A DNA stretch of 64,000 bases, from contig NC_051085.1 of NCBI RefSeq assembly GCF_004664715.2, forward strand, positions 24,574,551 to 24,638,550, in the 5' to 3' direction. Under the pieces are notes generated by a model. It saw only the letters and a program-made list of their open reading frames with translations, did not search any database and was not told where the DNA came from. This stretch comes from Peromyscus leucopus (taxonomy: Eukaryota > Chordata > Mammalia > Rodentia > Cricetidae). Position numbers and translations under genes: made by a program. Every line of letters begins with the position of its first letter. Within the stretch, counting starts at the first letter, position 1. This document shows, piece by piece, positions 1-11,215 of this stretch.

Positions 1-804
1 ATTTAGAATTACCTAGAAGACAAGCCTCTAGACATTGTCTGTAAGGGATGTTTTAGTTTAGGGTAATTGAGGTAGGAAGACTCACACTAAGAGAGTGGGA
101 AATGTTCATGGACTATTGTACTAGGCTGAACTAAAAAGAGAAAGCACACTGAGCACCAACATTTATCTCTTGTACTTTCTGCCTGCTGATGCAATGTGAC
201 CAGCTGCGCCATGCTCCTGCCTCCACGCTTCCTCCACAGTGATGGGCTCTAAGCCTTTAACTGCAACTAAAACAAATCATTGCTCCTTCAGCTACAAAAG
301 TCACCCATATTGACAGCTCACCACTATGGAAAGGCACGTGTTTTTATAATTCATAAATGCAGGAAGAAGATGTCACATGTTTTCTGCAACCACAAAGCAC
401 AAGGACGCTTAGTAACATGTCTCACGTGAGAGGAGGTGGCAAATCTGAACTGTGTGGAATTCCCAGATGGGCCTCATTGCTACCTACAGTTCTGTTCATA
501 GGAAATTTAGCGGAATGTGCTACGGGCCTCAGTGCGTAGACTTCATCCTAGCTTTTGGAGTCATATTAGCCAGAGTGCTCAAGCAAGTTTCCTCCTCATG
601 GGACAGTTCAGCAAAAGCCAGAGTGATGCAGGAGAGAGCAATGGTACTGGAAGATAATTTCCCATGGCTTCATTCCCTCACATGTGGGCAGAGACGTTTT
701 TGAAAACTTCTAGACTGTATGGTTTTTGTTGTTCTTGTGTTTAGGGGGATTGTTTTGCTTTGCTTTTGATTTGAGAGGTTTTATTTATTCATTTGGTTGG
801 ACTT
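1..804. other. Unassigned intergenic sequence
   Basis: No gene or repeat is recognised. Two overlapping short open frames between 357 and 703 show no family resemblance. Confidence 0.5.
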
Positions 805-940
805 TTGAGACTGGGTCTTGCCACTTATATTGTGCTGGCCTTGACATTCCTATATAGTTCAGGCTAGCCTTAGACTTATGAACCTTCTGCTTTATCCTCC
901 AAAATGTTTCGATTATAGATTTATACCACCATGCCCAGCA
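805..940 (-). mobile_element. Old B1-type SINE, antisense
   Basis: On the plus strand it reads gagactgggtcttgcc ... caggctagcc ... ttataccaccatgcccagca, the reverse complement of a B1 with many substitutions. The divergence suggests an old B1/proto-B1 copy. No target duplication is evident. Confidence 0.7.
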
Positions 941-1434
941 ATCAGTCTATGCCTTAAGGATATTTTCAGTGGAAAGCAGAGGCAGTCTGCACACTGATCA
1001 ATTTAGTAGAAACAATAGCTATCTTCAGAGTACAAAGCAAAAAATGTTACTACCATGACAGAAGACTGAGATCCAGCAAGTCCCAGACCCCTTGCCTTTA
1101 ACATGTCACTGATATCACCTGAATCTTATTTATACTATCTTTTGAGAAGGGAGTCATGGAAAAGTACAGCTGCTAATGATAAGGCCCTTTGTGTCTGCAA
1201 TTGGAGCCTTGTGTCTTCTGCCAGCAGCCATGAAACTGGCAAGCTAACCTGTTAGCTTCCAGGTAGAGCAAAATCTCAGCTGGGATTCTAAAGCAGCTAA
1301 AAATAGTTTGGCTGTGAAAGTGCAATCCTAACAAATTCATTTCTGTTTATTGCCTTGAGCGTAAGTGATAGCTTGGATCTATCACAGACCTGGAAGAACT
1401 TAAAGCAATGGACAATTCAAAATGTGTGGTCAGG

Positions 1435-1448
1435 CATGTGTGTGCGCG

Positions 1449-1486
<38 letters not shown>
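1435..1486 (+). repeat. Compound (TG)n(CG)n(CA)n, alternating purine-pyrimidine
   Basis: Fifty-two bases alternate perfectly between pyrimidine and purine: TG units, then six CG units at 1445-1456, then (CA)n. The TG/CG half is the reverse complement of the CG/CA half around the CG core, so the tract is also partly palindromic. This is a strong Z-DNA former by rule. Confidence 0.95.
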
Positions 1487-1490
<4 letters not shown>

Positions 1491-2610
1491 TTATGAGTAG
1501 TCCATTGTTTTAGGTTCTTCCAAGTCTATGTTGTGGGCATGCCCTTCATAAGATATTTGCCAATTATAATTTAGACAACATAATTTTGGCCTTCTACAAC
1601 TTTACTTTCAAAAGTCTATGCATAACCTACTAAAAATAAACCCATCCTTACCTACAGGTACACTGAGGGCATTATCTCTATTCTAAGTCAGATTTCCTTA
1701 AGTAGTTGAACTTGCCTTTAGAAATCCCATGAATTGTCCCTTTGATTCAAGCTCATATTCATTGTTCTTGATCTCCAATTTAGTTTTTATTAACATACTC
1801 AGATAGATATTCAGTTCAGCTGCAGGTTACCAAGGCAATCATTTAGAACCGAATTATATTGTCATCACTCTGATAGCACTTACTATATTTGTCAGAGTAA
1901 GCACTACAAACTTATTATTAATAAGTAGAGGGAAATGTGAAACATGTCTATGCATTACTTCTTGTGGGGATTGCTTAGAGTCTTGTTAACATGTTGCCAG
2001 CATTGTAGTATACATGTGCAATAATGCCAGAATATAGAACCAAGGTAGACACAGATGGAGATGATGAAGAATCATACTGTGCACAAAGGAGAGAAGAGAC
2101 AAGGTAAATATCAGACAGAAAAAAAGAAATCAATGCATTCCAAGGAAATCTGTGATGGAAAAGATAGAAGTGCCAGGGGCAAAAGGAAAAAAAACAGGTG
2201 ACCAAGGCAGACATGCTAATATATATCAAGTTTAGATTACTTGTTATAGCTCTTAAATGTTGCAAGCAACTCCATGAATACAAATAAAACCTTTGCCAAC
2301 ACTCAGTAAGTTTCAGTTTAAACAGAGCACACAGATGTTTACATTCAGTCTAGAAATTTGAGAATTATCATCAGGATACACAAAAATGGAGTCTGGAAGT
2401 TTGTGGTCTAACAAGCCCTCCTACTCAAAAGTAAGGGAATTACTGAGAAAATACTGGTCAAGGGGAGAATACGAAGGTGAAGTTCCCGAGATGAAAGGAA
2501 ACGGCATCCTCGCTCAAGACAATCAGTCATTGCTGTAAGTCATCGTTCTGACCACTCCAAACCAGCCACACCCAGCTATGTATGCTTACTTGATTCAATG
2601 CTGAAAGAAA

Positions 2611-2637
2611 AAAAGGAAAGAAAGAAAGAAAGAAAAG
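2611..2637 (+). repeat. (GAAA)n simple repeat
   Basis: These are tandem GAAA units following an A run. All bases are purines. Confidence 0.8.
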
Positions 2638-3195
2638 ATGTCATATCAGTGATCACACACTGGAACTCATAATTAGTTAATATGCTTCACACCTTCAGAA
2701 CAGGACCCCCGGTCAGTAAGGCTCTTATTTCCACCAATGGATTTTTACTAACATTTCAAACTGTAATCTCCCTTTTAAGGTATTTTTTTTTTCCATTCTG
2801 ATGGATGTTTAAGAAAAGCCATTGGTCATCATCTATATTTAGAGCAGTGTATTAAGTACTGACTTCAAAGATAGAAAGAGTACAAGATCTCTGCCCTAAA
2901 GGAAGTTAATGTGGTCAGTCATCTCTGCAAACAGACCATCACAGCAGCGAACACAGAATGCCTCTCCAACAAAAATATTTATGTTGGTAGTTGGTTTAAT
3001 GTGCCATATTCATTAATAATTTGACCTATCAGAATAAAAGATATTTTCTAAGTATTGCATATATATAGACGTATAATATATATGATTTCTATTGTTTTTC
3101 ACAGGTGGGAGTGAGGCAAGATTCATGTCATGTAATTTTATTAAATTATGAGCTACCAGAAATACAAAAACTAGTTGGAAAAAAAACTAATAATA

Positions 3196-3341
3196 GCCAG
3201 GCATTGTGATACATGCCTTTAGTCCCACCCTCAGGAGGCAGAGACAGGAGGATCTCTGTGAGTTCAAAGCCAGTCTGGTCTACTGAGGGAGTTCTGGACC
3301 AGCCCGAGCTACATAGTAAGACCCTCTCTCAAATAAAAAGA
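3196..3341 (+). mobile_element. B1 SINE, sense
   Basis: It begins gccaggcattgtgatacatg, carries the 'aggaggcagagacaggagga' and 'gtgagttcaaagcca' B1 blocks, and ends in an A-rich tail. It is moderately diverged. A pol III B-box-like gagttcaaagcc is retained. Confidence 0.85.
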
Positions 3342-3896
3342 AACCAATAAAAATTAATTATAGTGACAACTGTGTTTTTCTGTAACCACACAGTCACCAG
3401 TCTCCATTCAACCTTACTTCTTTGACCTGGTCATTCATTTCTGCCTGGGTGAAGTTGTTGCTAAGTCAATCTCACTGTAACCTCATTAAGATATTTCACT
3501 AAAGTGGTTTCAAAAAAGTTTCAACATCATGACCAGGACAGAATGCTAATATAGGTAGTGAAGAAATGTCCTGCTTCTGATTTACTTATTCTGGGGATTC
3601 ACCCTTGTGTTGTCTTTGTTGAACGTGGGATAAGTATTACACAGAGATATCGAGCTGCTCATATAGACCATCATACAGAGAAAGGAGAATACCAAATTCT
3701 AGAATGTATTATTCTTTATTTCAGACAAGAAAGCCACTTTGTTTTTGTTGATATCTGACTTATGTTTAGTATCTGGAACACTTCAAGGTGGGGGAGTAAT
3801 AAGAAATTGAAAAATAAATATAACCATGTAATTTCCATCACATGTTGCTCCTCTTATCTTCTCCAAACTTATTTTATAAACATTAAGTCACAAGTC

Positions 3897-4276
3897 TGCT
3901 GTGGATGATTGATTGATAAATGAAGTGCTAATTGACCAATAGCCAGGCAGGAAATATAGGTGGGACAAGGAGAGAGGAGAATTCTGGGAAGTGGAAGGCT
4001 GAGGCAGAGAGACACTGCCAGCCACCACGATGAGAAGCAGATGTTAAGATAATGGTAAGCCACGAGCCACGTGGCAACTTATAGATTAATAGAAATGGGT
4101 CAATTTAAGATATAAGAACAGTTAGCAAGAAGCCTGCCACAACCATACAGTTTATAAGTAGTATAAGTCTCTGTGTGTTTACTTGGTTGGGTCTGTCTGA
4201 GCAGCTGCGGGACTGGTGGGTAAGAGAGAGTTGTCCTGACTGTGGGCCAGGCAGGACCAGGAAAACTCCACCTACA
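3897..4276 (+). mobile_element. Solo LTR of an ERV with perfect 6-bp target duplication
   Basis: The element starts TGCTGTGG and ends CCTACA. It is flanked on both sides by caagtc (3891-3896 and 4277-4282), the 6-bp duplication typical of class II (ERVK-type) integrases. It contains attgaccaatagccaggcag and 'tataagtctctgtgtgttta' blocks shared with the copies at 10258-10780 and 49148-49518. No internal viral sequence adjoins, so it is a solo LTR. The family appears cricetid-typical; I do not assign a name. Confidence 0.88.
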
Positions 4277-4282
4277 CAAGTC

Positions 4283-5403
4283 TTCAGCCAAATTAAGGCC
4301 TCTGCTTCTTTTACTCGTATTTGCCGTTAAAATGCTAAGTACCCCATATGTATTACTGTATTTGCCTTTTACACCCCCTAGACTTCTGCACTCCAGCATT
4401 TTAATAATGTTTATGACAATTCTCAGGGCTTGCAGTACTTCCTGACAGAAATTTTTATCTTCTTTCAATCAAAACAAAAATAAAAATATACATCTTTTGC
4501 TTTTTAAACTGAGAAATGTGGGATAAATCCTTTATTATTGTTGTCTACACAAGTGCTTGGCTTCTCATCTCAGAGAGCCTCTTTGTTTCCTGTCACTGCC
4601 TCTCTGTCCTATTTGCCTATATTAACCATTCTGGATCTTCACACCGTGACATGGGCAAGTGTTCTGTCCTTTTGTCCCTGGCAAAACCAAGTCTTCTTAT
4701 CAACTACTTCCCAGCAGTGATCTTGAATTGTCTTAGCAGTAACTTTCCTTGAATGTGCTGTTTTCCTCTACACGCTGTGCTGTACCCTGGAAACACCAGC
4801 AAACACATCCTCGCTGATTCATTGCTGTTTTCTAGTTGCTGTTCCTTCCTGTGGTCTCACCTTTTATTGACATACGTTCCTTCATGTGCAGCGTAACCAT
4901 TCTCCCTGGTGCCATCCCGTACTCTGGTAATTCTCAAGTCTACATCTGAGCTTCTAAACTCAGGCCCATAGTTCTACTACCCCCTGAATATTTCCAAATG
5001 CACATCTTCCAGACTCCATATGTCTAAAATGGGAAATGGAAAATCTCACTCACTGCTAGGTAAACACTCCTCCCTTTCACTGTGATTGAATTAATAGTTC
5101 AAGCTAAGCTCTGTTAGTCATTGTAGGCATCTTCTGTCATTCTCTCTTATGCTGGTGTCACAGAATTTCTAACTGTTGCTATCATACTTACCCATAAAAT
5201 CTCTTTTGATTACCTTGTTTTCTGCCATCTCTAATCAGTGCTTAAGGTTTCCCTATTTTTTGGTTAACATCTTTAACATGAGCTATTATTTTTTCCTCAG
5301 TTTCACTGCCTAACCTGGCAAGTACAGAGAACTATTTATATATAACACATGTATACAAGGATTCAAGTTTCAGATAAGTCTTCCCTCTCTATATCATCAG
5401 TAG
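4283..5403. other. Unassigned intergenic sequence
   Basis: No repeat family or gene is recognised. Two overlapping frames around 4516-4752 have hydrophobic stretches but no family resemblance. Confidence 0.45.
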
Positions 5404-5580
5404 CAATGGTTCTCAACCCTCCTGATGGTGCAACCCTTTAATACAGTTCCTCGTGTTTTGCTGACCCCAAATCACAAAACTGTTTCCATTGCTGCTCCAT
5501 AACTGTATTATTGCTACAGTTATGGCTAGTAATGTAAACACCTGTTTTTCAATGGCCTTAGAAAACCCCTGTGAGTGTAA
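5404..5580 (+). mobile_element. URR1-like hAT element, 3'-truncated
   Basis: It begins with the terminal repeat caatggttctcaaccct, followed by 'aaccctttaatacagttcct' and 'ataactgtattattgctac', matching the non-autonomous hAT-Charlie family I know as URR1. The right terminal repeat is missing. A nearly complete copy is at 21143-21371. Confidence 0.8.
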
Positions 5581-5675
5581 GTGAAGTTGATGATAGTAAA
5601 ACTTTGTAGAGATGATGAAAGAACTGCAACAGACGTGCATATTATTCATCCCTAGTGGTCTTCTTTGTGCTATTT

Positions 5676-5741
5676 CTTGGTCTCAGATCAATACCTACTT
5701 GGTCTCAGATAAATATGTTCTTGGTCCCAAATCAATATTTA
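5676..5741 (+). repeat. Three tandem 22-bp units
   Basis: Units at 5676-5697, 5698-5719 and 5720-5741 all begin cttggtc(t/c)ca and carry a following ATCAATA/ATAAATA block. The third unit is the most diverged. This short minisatellite is not part of a repeat I recognise. Confidence 0.75.
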
Positions 5742-6951
5742 AACAGAGGCACAGAGAATCATTTATAAAAATCTTTATTATAGTATTACTTGTAAGGGCA
5801 AATATTAGAAATATGTATGAGTGACTTAACAAGGGAATGGATTACATCGTTTAAGTAAGCTACAACATACTTAAAGAGCCATCTTGGGGTTCTTCAGTGC
5901 AGAACACCATGTTTTTAAGACTGAGAACCCTGCTAGCAGCTTGGACACGCTCCAATCTACATTTTTATGAATAAATAGAATTTTAGGAAAATCTGTATCC
6001 AATAATTCCATGTAGAGAAACTGTCCATTAAGTCAAAGATAGATTATTATTGGTTGGTTGTAAATATAGGAAGATGATATATTAAATGTCTAGGGGCAAA
6101 ATGGAGAGAGAATAAATTTTTGTTAAATTCCTACATTTTTAAAAAAAATTCTAAGTGGTAATCATTTCAAAATAATAAGTCAATGTGCGTCCAAACCAAA
6201 GTCTGGTAGATAACAGAAGCGGAAACCAAGCTTGAAACCTAATGCTTTGGGTGGGAAGAGGAAGGCTGGGAGGAAAATGTAGATGCCCAATGCAGCAAGA
6301 GTAAGAAAACAGGAAACCACCGAGGACAGCGAAACAACATGCATCAAACAGAACTGGCATGGCGTCACTTGACAGCAGCTAGGGACATGTGGCAGACCAT
6401 ATGGAATGCCTGCACCTTGGAGCCGTCGGGAGGGGGATAAGAAGCAAACTGAAGACCCAGCTCTCTCATCCTCTATTCCTTCTGGGTTAAGTTACCATTC
6501 TGCTGTAGTGTGGGATTTTCTTCACAGAATGATATGATCACCCCTCAACCATCTTAGTGTAGAGATAGCCTAGATCCGTAGCCATGGCAACAACACAAAG
6601 CAGTGGTCTGCACTTGTAGTAATGAAGCTACTGACAATTCTTGGTAGAAGAGCGCAAGGCTGGGTTGACCAGAACCTAGCCAGGGATTCCAACCCTACTG
6701 TTTCCTGTCCCTATCAGCCACAATAATCTCAGGAGATACTGTGAATAAAGGAAGTAGACTTTTAACTATGAAACTCCACGATTCAGCATCCATATAGTCC
6801 TCATTCATGAAGATGTTGGACTTTGGGGCAATGCAGCTATTTTAGGATCACTCATGTTCCTTTAAGTAGCCATTCCCCCATGCTTCTGGAAATACAATAA
6901 ATTCACTCGTTTACCAATTGGACTTTGGTGGAATTCTTACACTGGCCTCAG
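5742..6951. other. Unassigned intergenic sequence
   Basis: No gene or repeat family is recognised. The stretch is AT-rich to about 6150 and more mixed after it. Confidence 0.45.
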
Positions 6952-7103
6952 TAGTGGCTTGAATGTGAACTGTCCCCTCTAGGCTCTGAAATGTGAACAT
7001 TTGGTGGCACCGTTTGGGGAAGTTGAGGAGGTGTGGCATTGCTGGAGGAAGCATACCACTGGAGATGGGCTTTGGGAGTTTATTACCTCAGGCCACATCC
7101 ACT

Positions 7104-7178
<75 letters not shown>

Positions 7179-7293
7179 TCATGCCTTCCTTTGAAATGTG
7201 TGCTCTTGCTTCCTTGCTCAAGCCTCTATGCCCACTGATTACTGCCCTGCTTCCCTGCCATAATGGACTGCTATCAGAAAAGTGACTGATACA
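6952..7293 (+). mobile_element. MaLR-like LTR repeat containing a long (CT)n
   Basis: The blocks gcttgaatgtgaactgtccc, 'gaggaggtgtggcattgctg' and gatgggctttggg followed by CT repeats and 'cataatggactgctatc' match a common rodent MaLR-like LTR type. The canonical end (AACTAATACA) appears as gactgataca. The (CT)n is a known expansion point within this repeat type. The family name is uncertain. Confidence 0.65.
7106..7176 (+). repeat. (CT)35 microsatellite
   Basis: This is a pure CT tract of 71 bases. Open reading frames through it encode only Leu-Ser or Arg-Glu repeats and are artefacts. It is a mirror-repeat polypurine/polypyrimidine tract with H-DNA potential. Confidence 0.97.
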
Positions 7294-7893
7294 ATCTCTC
7301 ATTAGTTTCCTACCTAGGTCAAACAGATAGATGTTTGCCCAGGTCTCCCCAGGACAAATTAATTCAACAATTGTCTCCAAATGGACACTGCGGAAGATAG
7401 GCTTCATGCTAAGTGCTCAGTATTCATCCAAATGCAGGGGCACTGGAAAGAAATAAAGAGCTAAGAGACATTTAGCTGACTTAGGCCCAATGTATATGCT
7501 GCTGCAATTCTCCCCTTGTCAGGTCCAGCGAAGCCTAACTTCTTGGGAAGGGAATCTGTGGCATAAAGTGATATGTGGGATGAAGAGAACAGATGATGAT
7601 GGAGCCAGAACTCCCACTGTGCACAAGGCTGATACCTTGGGAGTGGGTGGGGCCCAATGAATCAGAAAGTATATAAAATGCATAATTTGAGAGTATGCTT
7701 ACAAAACTATATAAATACAGTTAGTGAAAAATTAATATAAATAATTAAACAAGTTTAAGTTACTAAAAATAGCCTTTAATAATAAAGAAAACAAAAAGTA
7801 TAAATTTTTATCACATAAAGTTTATCACTATAAAACTGAAAATGAAATAACTGCCAAACCTGTTGCACAATTAAAAACAAACATATGGTTTAT
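7294..7893. other. Unassigned sequence, AT-rich at its right end
   Basis: No gene is recognised. After 7670 the sequence is strongly A-rich with TAAA-like words up to the B1 insertion. Confidence 0.45.
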
Positions 7894-7910
7894 AAAAACA
7901 TGAGAGACTG

Positions 7911-8063
7911 CTAGGCGGTGGTGGCGCACGCCTTTAATCCCAGCACTCAGGAGGCAGAGCCAGGCGGATCTCTGTGAGTTCCAGGCCAGCCTGGTCTACA
8001 GAGTGAGTTCCAGGAAAGGCGCAAAGCTACACAGAGAAAACCTGTCTCGGAAAAAAAAAAAAA
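7911..8063 (+). mobile_element. Young B1 SINE with readable target duplication
   Basis: This near-consensus B1 (ggcggtggtggcgcacgcct...) has the cricetid-type tail gttccaggaaaggcgcaaag and an 18-base A tail. It is flanked by aaaaacatgagagactg (7894-7910) and the same word with one change ending at 8080, a 17-bp L1-style target duplication. The low divergence and clear duplication indicate recent insertion. Confidence 0.95.
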
Positions 8064-8573
8064 AAAAACATGGGAGACTGGAAAGAAACATAAAAATTAG
8101 AAAGTATAAAACAAAGTAACAAAAATAAAGATTATAGCAGATGTTGACATCTTATCAGGAGGCAAGAATATGTTGTATTAAATTTTTTAAATGCTCAAAT
8201 ACATATTAATTATCAAAACACTCCTTATGGGTCCTTAGATCTCTCAGGGCACAGATACCAACTTTGTCTGACATAAAGCATCTCTGCCTCTCAATTAAGA
8301 GCCTGAAATGTACACATTAATGAGCCTAGCATAAAATACAATGACCAGAGTTAAAAAATTAAGAAATCTGAATGTCCATGCTTCAAGAAATTATTTATAA
8401 CAACACTCAAATTACCCATAATAATAGAAAAATGATCCTACTTTCTTGTTTTCTAGCATGACAGGAAAAAAATAGACATTTGCTAAATGACAGAGACTGC
8501 ATTTTTTTTTCATGGTGTGACTAGATGGAAAAATGAAAGAAGAATGCTAACACTTATGAAGATTACCCTTGGG

Positions 8574-8575
<2 letters not shown>

Positions 8576-8668
<93 letters not shown>
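8576..8668 (+). repeat. (CT)n(GT)n compound microsatellite
   Basis: A pure CT tract of about 63 bases is followed directly by about 15 GT units. It switches from a polypyrimidine to an alternating purine-pyrimidine tract at 8639. Confidence 0.97.
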
Positions 8669-8670
<2 letters not shown>

Positions 8671-8759
8671 CATTTGTCTTAACACAAAATTGAAAAGAAA
8701 TACAACATAAACAAGAGAAATCTACCAGCAACCGCTCAATTAAATACTTAAAATGTTTT

Positions 8760-10257
8760 ATTGCAACGAAGGCAAGCTACTGTGATTCCTGACTGGCTGC
8801 TGCTACTCTATAGCCATTGATGTCATGGTCCTATCAATATGGGCAGAGTCATTTCTGCCCCGTGCCTTCCCCTCCATGAAATCATATGAAAACACAAGCC
8901 GAAACAAAGGTGTCTTACATTAAGTTGTTTCTGTAAAGTGTTTGGTCACAGTGACTAGAGAAGTAATGAGTAATGACGATTGGTACTGAGAGGAGCGGGC
9001 GGCAACAGCTTGCTGGAGTGGCCTTTGAGCCTTTGTGACTGGTTTACGGGAGGAATTTGGAAGAGTTTACAACTGTACACCAAAGAAGCTCTCAAAGTCT
9101 ATAAGGGGAATTTAATGGGCCCCTCTGGTAGGAGTTTCAAAAACCGGAATGTTGATTAAAAACACAGACAGTGAAGGTCTGGGCCTGTGAGTTTTCAGTG
9201 GGAAACTAGGGTTCAATCAGGAAATGGGCTGGATACAATTTGTTCTAACCATCTAATGGACAGTAAGCAATGTCCTGCCAGTGTTCTGAAGGTTTGAGAG
9301 ACTGGGCTCAAGACTGATTCCTTTAGGAGAGGAAATTCTAAGTCAGCATAGAACCAGTTAATGGCATGGGTGATGCTTAATGACATTAGCCGATTTACGG
9401 TGAGAGGGAGGAAAAGGCCATACAGAAAGGGAGGAAAACAATTGAGTTTGCGAGCGCAAGTGCACTTCAGGTTTTAGACAAGTTCAGTGTGTGAATTATA
9501 ATTGTTAAGTAGATTAGTGCTAGGAAACACTGCACTGGGATTATAGGGAAGGGTAACTTGAGTCAAGACACCACCTATAGCATTGTAATTTACTTTCATT
9601 TGAAAAATAAGTGCTCCCTGCTGCTGGTAGCCTTGTCCTAAGGAAGGGCTTTCTCAGATTTACCCCACATCACTCAGAGATTGCTGCTGCCACGCTCTGA
9701 GTAGGACAGGCACATTTAAACTAGCAGCAGACCTTGGCATCACCCATGTAGGGCTCTTTTATAGTATAGAAAATGCAAGAGTGACCAAACCATCAAGGTT
9801 TACACCAAGATTTCAGAAAAAAAAAGTGTATTAGGTATGGCAAGGTGTTATAGCGTTGGGTAGCTGGTGTGTAGCACCTGAAGTGAGTGATGTATGAAGC
9901 TGTGCAGCTAAAGACTAAATTGCAATGGAAATCTCAGAGTGTTAAAAATACCAGTAGATGGAGCTGGCCTAAGAGAAAAGCCATGTGCTTCATAAAACAG
10001 GGTCATAGTGGTAGATCCACTAGAGTACAGATGATGCAACCACATGCCCTAGATGCCAGACATCTCCATCCAGATGCGTTTCCTGGTTTATGTTTTGCCT
10101 TGCCCCCCCCCCTTTTTTGATGCTATATTCTTGTTTCTTGTTTCTTGTTTCTTGGATAGGAATGTCTACTCTAGGCCATTGTACATTGGAAGAATCCAGT
10201 TTGCTGCTGCTGTTGTTGTTGTTTTAATAGGTGCTCAACAGTTAAAGCATTGCCTTA
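8760..10257 (+). mobile_element. MaLR-like retroelement, 5' LTR remnant and internal region
   Basis: At 8780-8976 there is an LTR 3' end (ccgtgccttcccctccatga ... agttgtttctgtaaagtg ... aagtaatgagtaatga). It is followed by an internal sequence starting ttggtactgagaggagcggg and 'ggaatttggaagagttta', typical of the non-coding internal part of rodent MaLR-like elements. It continues, interrupted by the LTR at 10258-10780, into 10787-10912, then a 3' LTR. No open viral reading frame is seen. Boundaries and family are approximate. Confidence 0.55.
10102..10155 (+). repeat. C/T homopolymer runs and four tandem heptamers
   Basis: A run of ten or so C followed by six T lies before four tandem TTCTTGT-type heptamers (10128-10155). 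It is a local expansion inside the retroelement. Confidence 0.8.
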
Positions 10258-10780
10258 TGCTGGGGGATGTTCTGTATGTCTTGTGGGAGCCTGTTCTCGG
10301 GTTCCTCGTGGCTTTACTCAGCAGGTCCGCATAGAGGATGATTAGGACCACGGGCCTGAGTGCAGGTATCTGAGATGGTCTGCACTTGGCTGTGCTGTGG
10401 GATGGTCTGTATGTCAAGTTGCTCTGATTGGCTAATAAATAAAACACTGATTGGCCCGTGGCTAGGCAGGAAGTATAGGCGGGACTAACAGAGAGGAGAA
10501 ATAAAAGAACAGGAAGGCAGAAGGAGTCACTGCCAACCGCCACCCTGACAAGCAGCATGAAAAGATGTCGGTAAGCCATGAGCCGCGTGGTAGGGTATAG
10601 ATTTGTGGAAATGGATTAATTTAAGCTATAAGAACAGTTAGCAAGAAGCCTGCCACAACCATACAGTTTGTAAGCAATATAAGTCTCTGTGTTTACTTGG
10701 TTGGGTCTGAGCGGCTGTGGGACTGACAGGTGACAAAGATTTGTCCTGACTGTTGGCAAGGCAGGAAAATTCTAGCTACA
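10258..10780 (+). mobile_element. Solo LTR inserted in the MaLR-like element
   Basis: The element starts TGCTGGGGGATG and ends GCTACA. It is flanked by gcctta (10252-10257) and gccata (10781-10786), a 6-bp duplication with one mismatch. It shares the 'tgattggc', 'gccacaaccatacagtttg' and 'ttgtcctgactgt' blocks with the LTR at 3897 but is longer. Its 5' part (10258-10386) holds a second copy of the tgctg(t/g)gggatg(g/t)tctgtatg motif seen again at 10397, so it has an internally duplicated U3. Confidence 0.85.
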
Positions 10781-10786
10781 GCCATA

Positions 10787-11215
10787 AGTCTCAGAAAAGA
10801 TTGTAAACTTTGGACTTCAGAATAATGTTGGAAATGTAAAGCTGTGAAGAACTCTTAAAGCTAAACCAGTGATTTTCACTTTATGAGCCTATGGAGGCCA
10901 GTGATGGAATGCCATAGTATGAATGTGAATTGTCCCACACAGCCTCAAGTGTGAAAATTTGATCTCAAAATGGAGACTTTGCTTTGACAGTTTAGGAGAA
11001 TTTGGGGGGCACATGGCCTAGCCAGTAGAAGAAGGTCTTTTGGGAGCAAGCCTAGAAGATCATATCTGCTCTAGTATCCCGGCCAAACTCTCTCCTGATT
11101 GGCTACTACATTGGCCAACCTCCTCGAACTGTAGAAATGCATGCCTGCCTTAGCACCTACGATGTTTATACCCTTGGGAAATTTGGCAGTAAAATTCAAG
11201 ATGGTTACTTACTTT
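10787..11215 (+). mobile_element. MaLR-like element, end of internal region and 3' LTR
   Basis: Internal sequence (ttgtaaactttggacttcag ... gcctatggaggccagtgatg) runs into an LTR beginning near 10913 with tatgaatgtgaattgtccca and an atggcctagccagta block. It is the right-hand continuation of 8760-10257. It is more diverged than the LTR at 6952. Confidence 0.5.

Larger units (their letters stand above)
941..3195. other. Intergenic sequence, mostly unassigned
   Basis: Apart from the alternating tract at 1435-1486 and a (GAAA)n run at 2611-2637, no gene or repeat family is recognised. The sequence is AT-rich with scattered homopolymer runs. Confidence 0.5.

Noticed and set aside
4100..4468. 122-codon minus-strand frame
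   Set aside because: It is largely the antisense of the solo LTR at 3897-4276.
6979..7407. 142-codon minus-strand frame with a long Arg-Glu repeat
   Set aside because: It reads through the antisense of the (CT)n inside an LTR repeat.
10235..10579. 114-codon minus-strand frame
   Set aside because: It is the antisense of the LTR at 10258-10780, which has no coding role.
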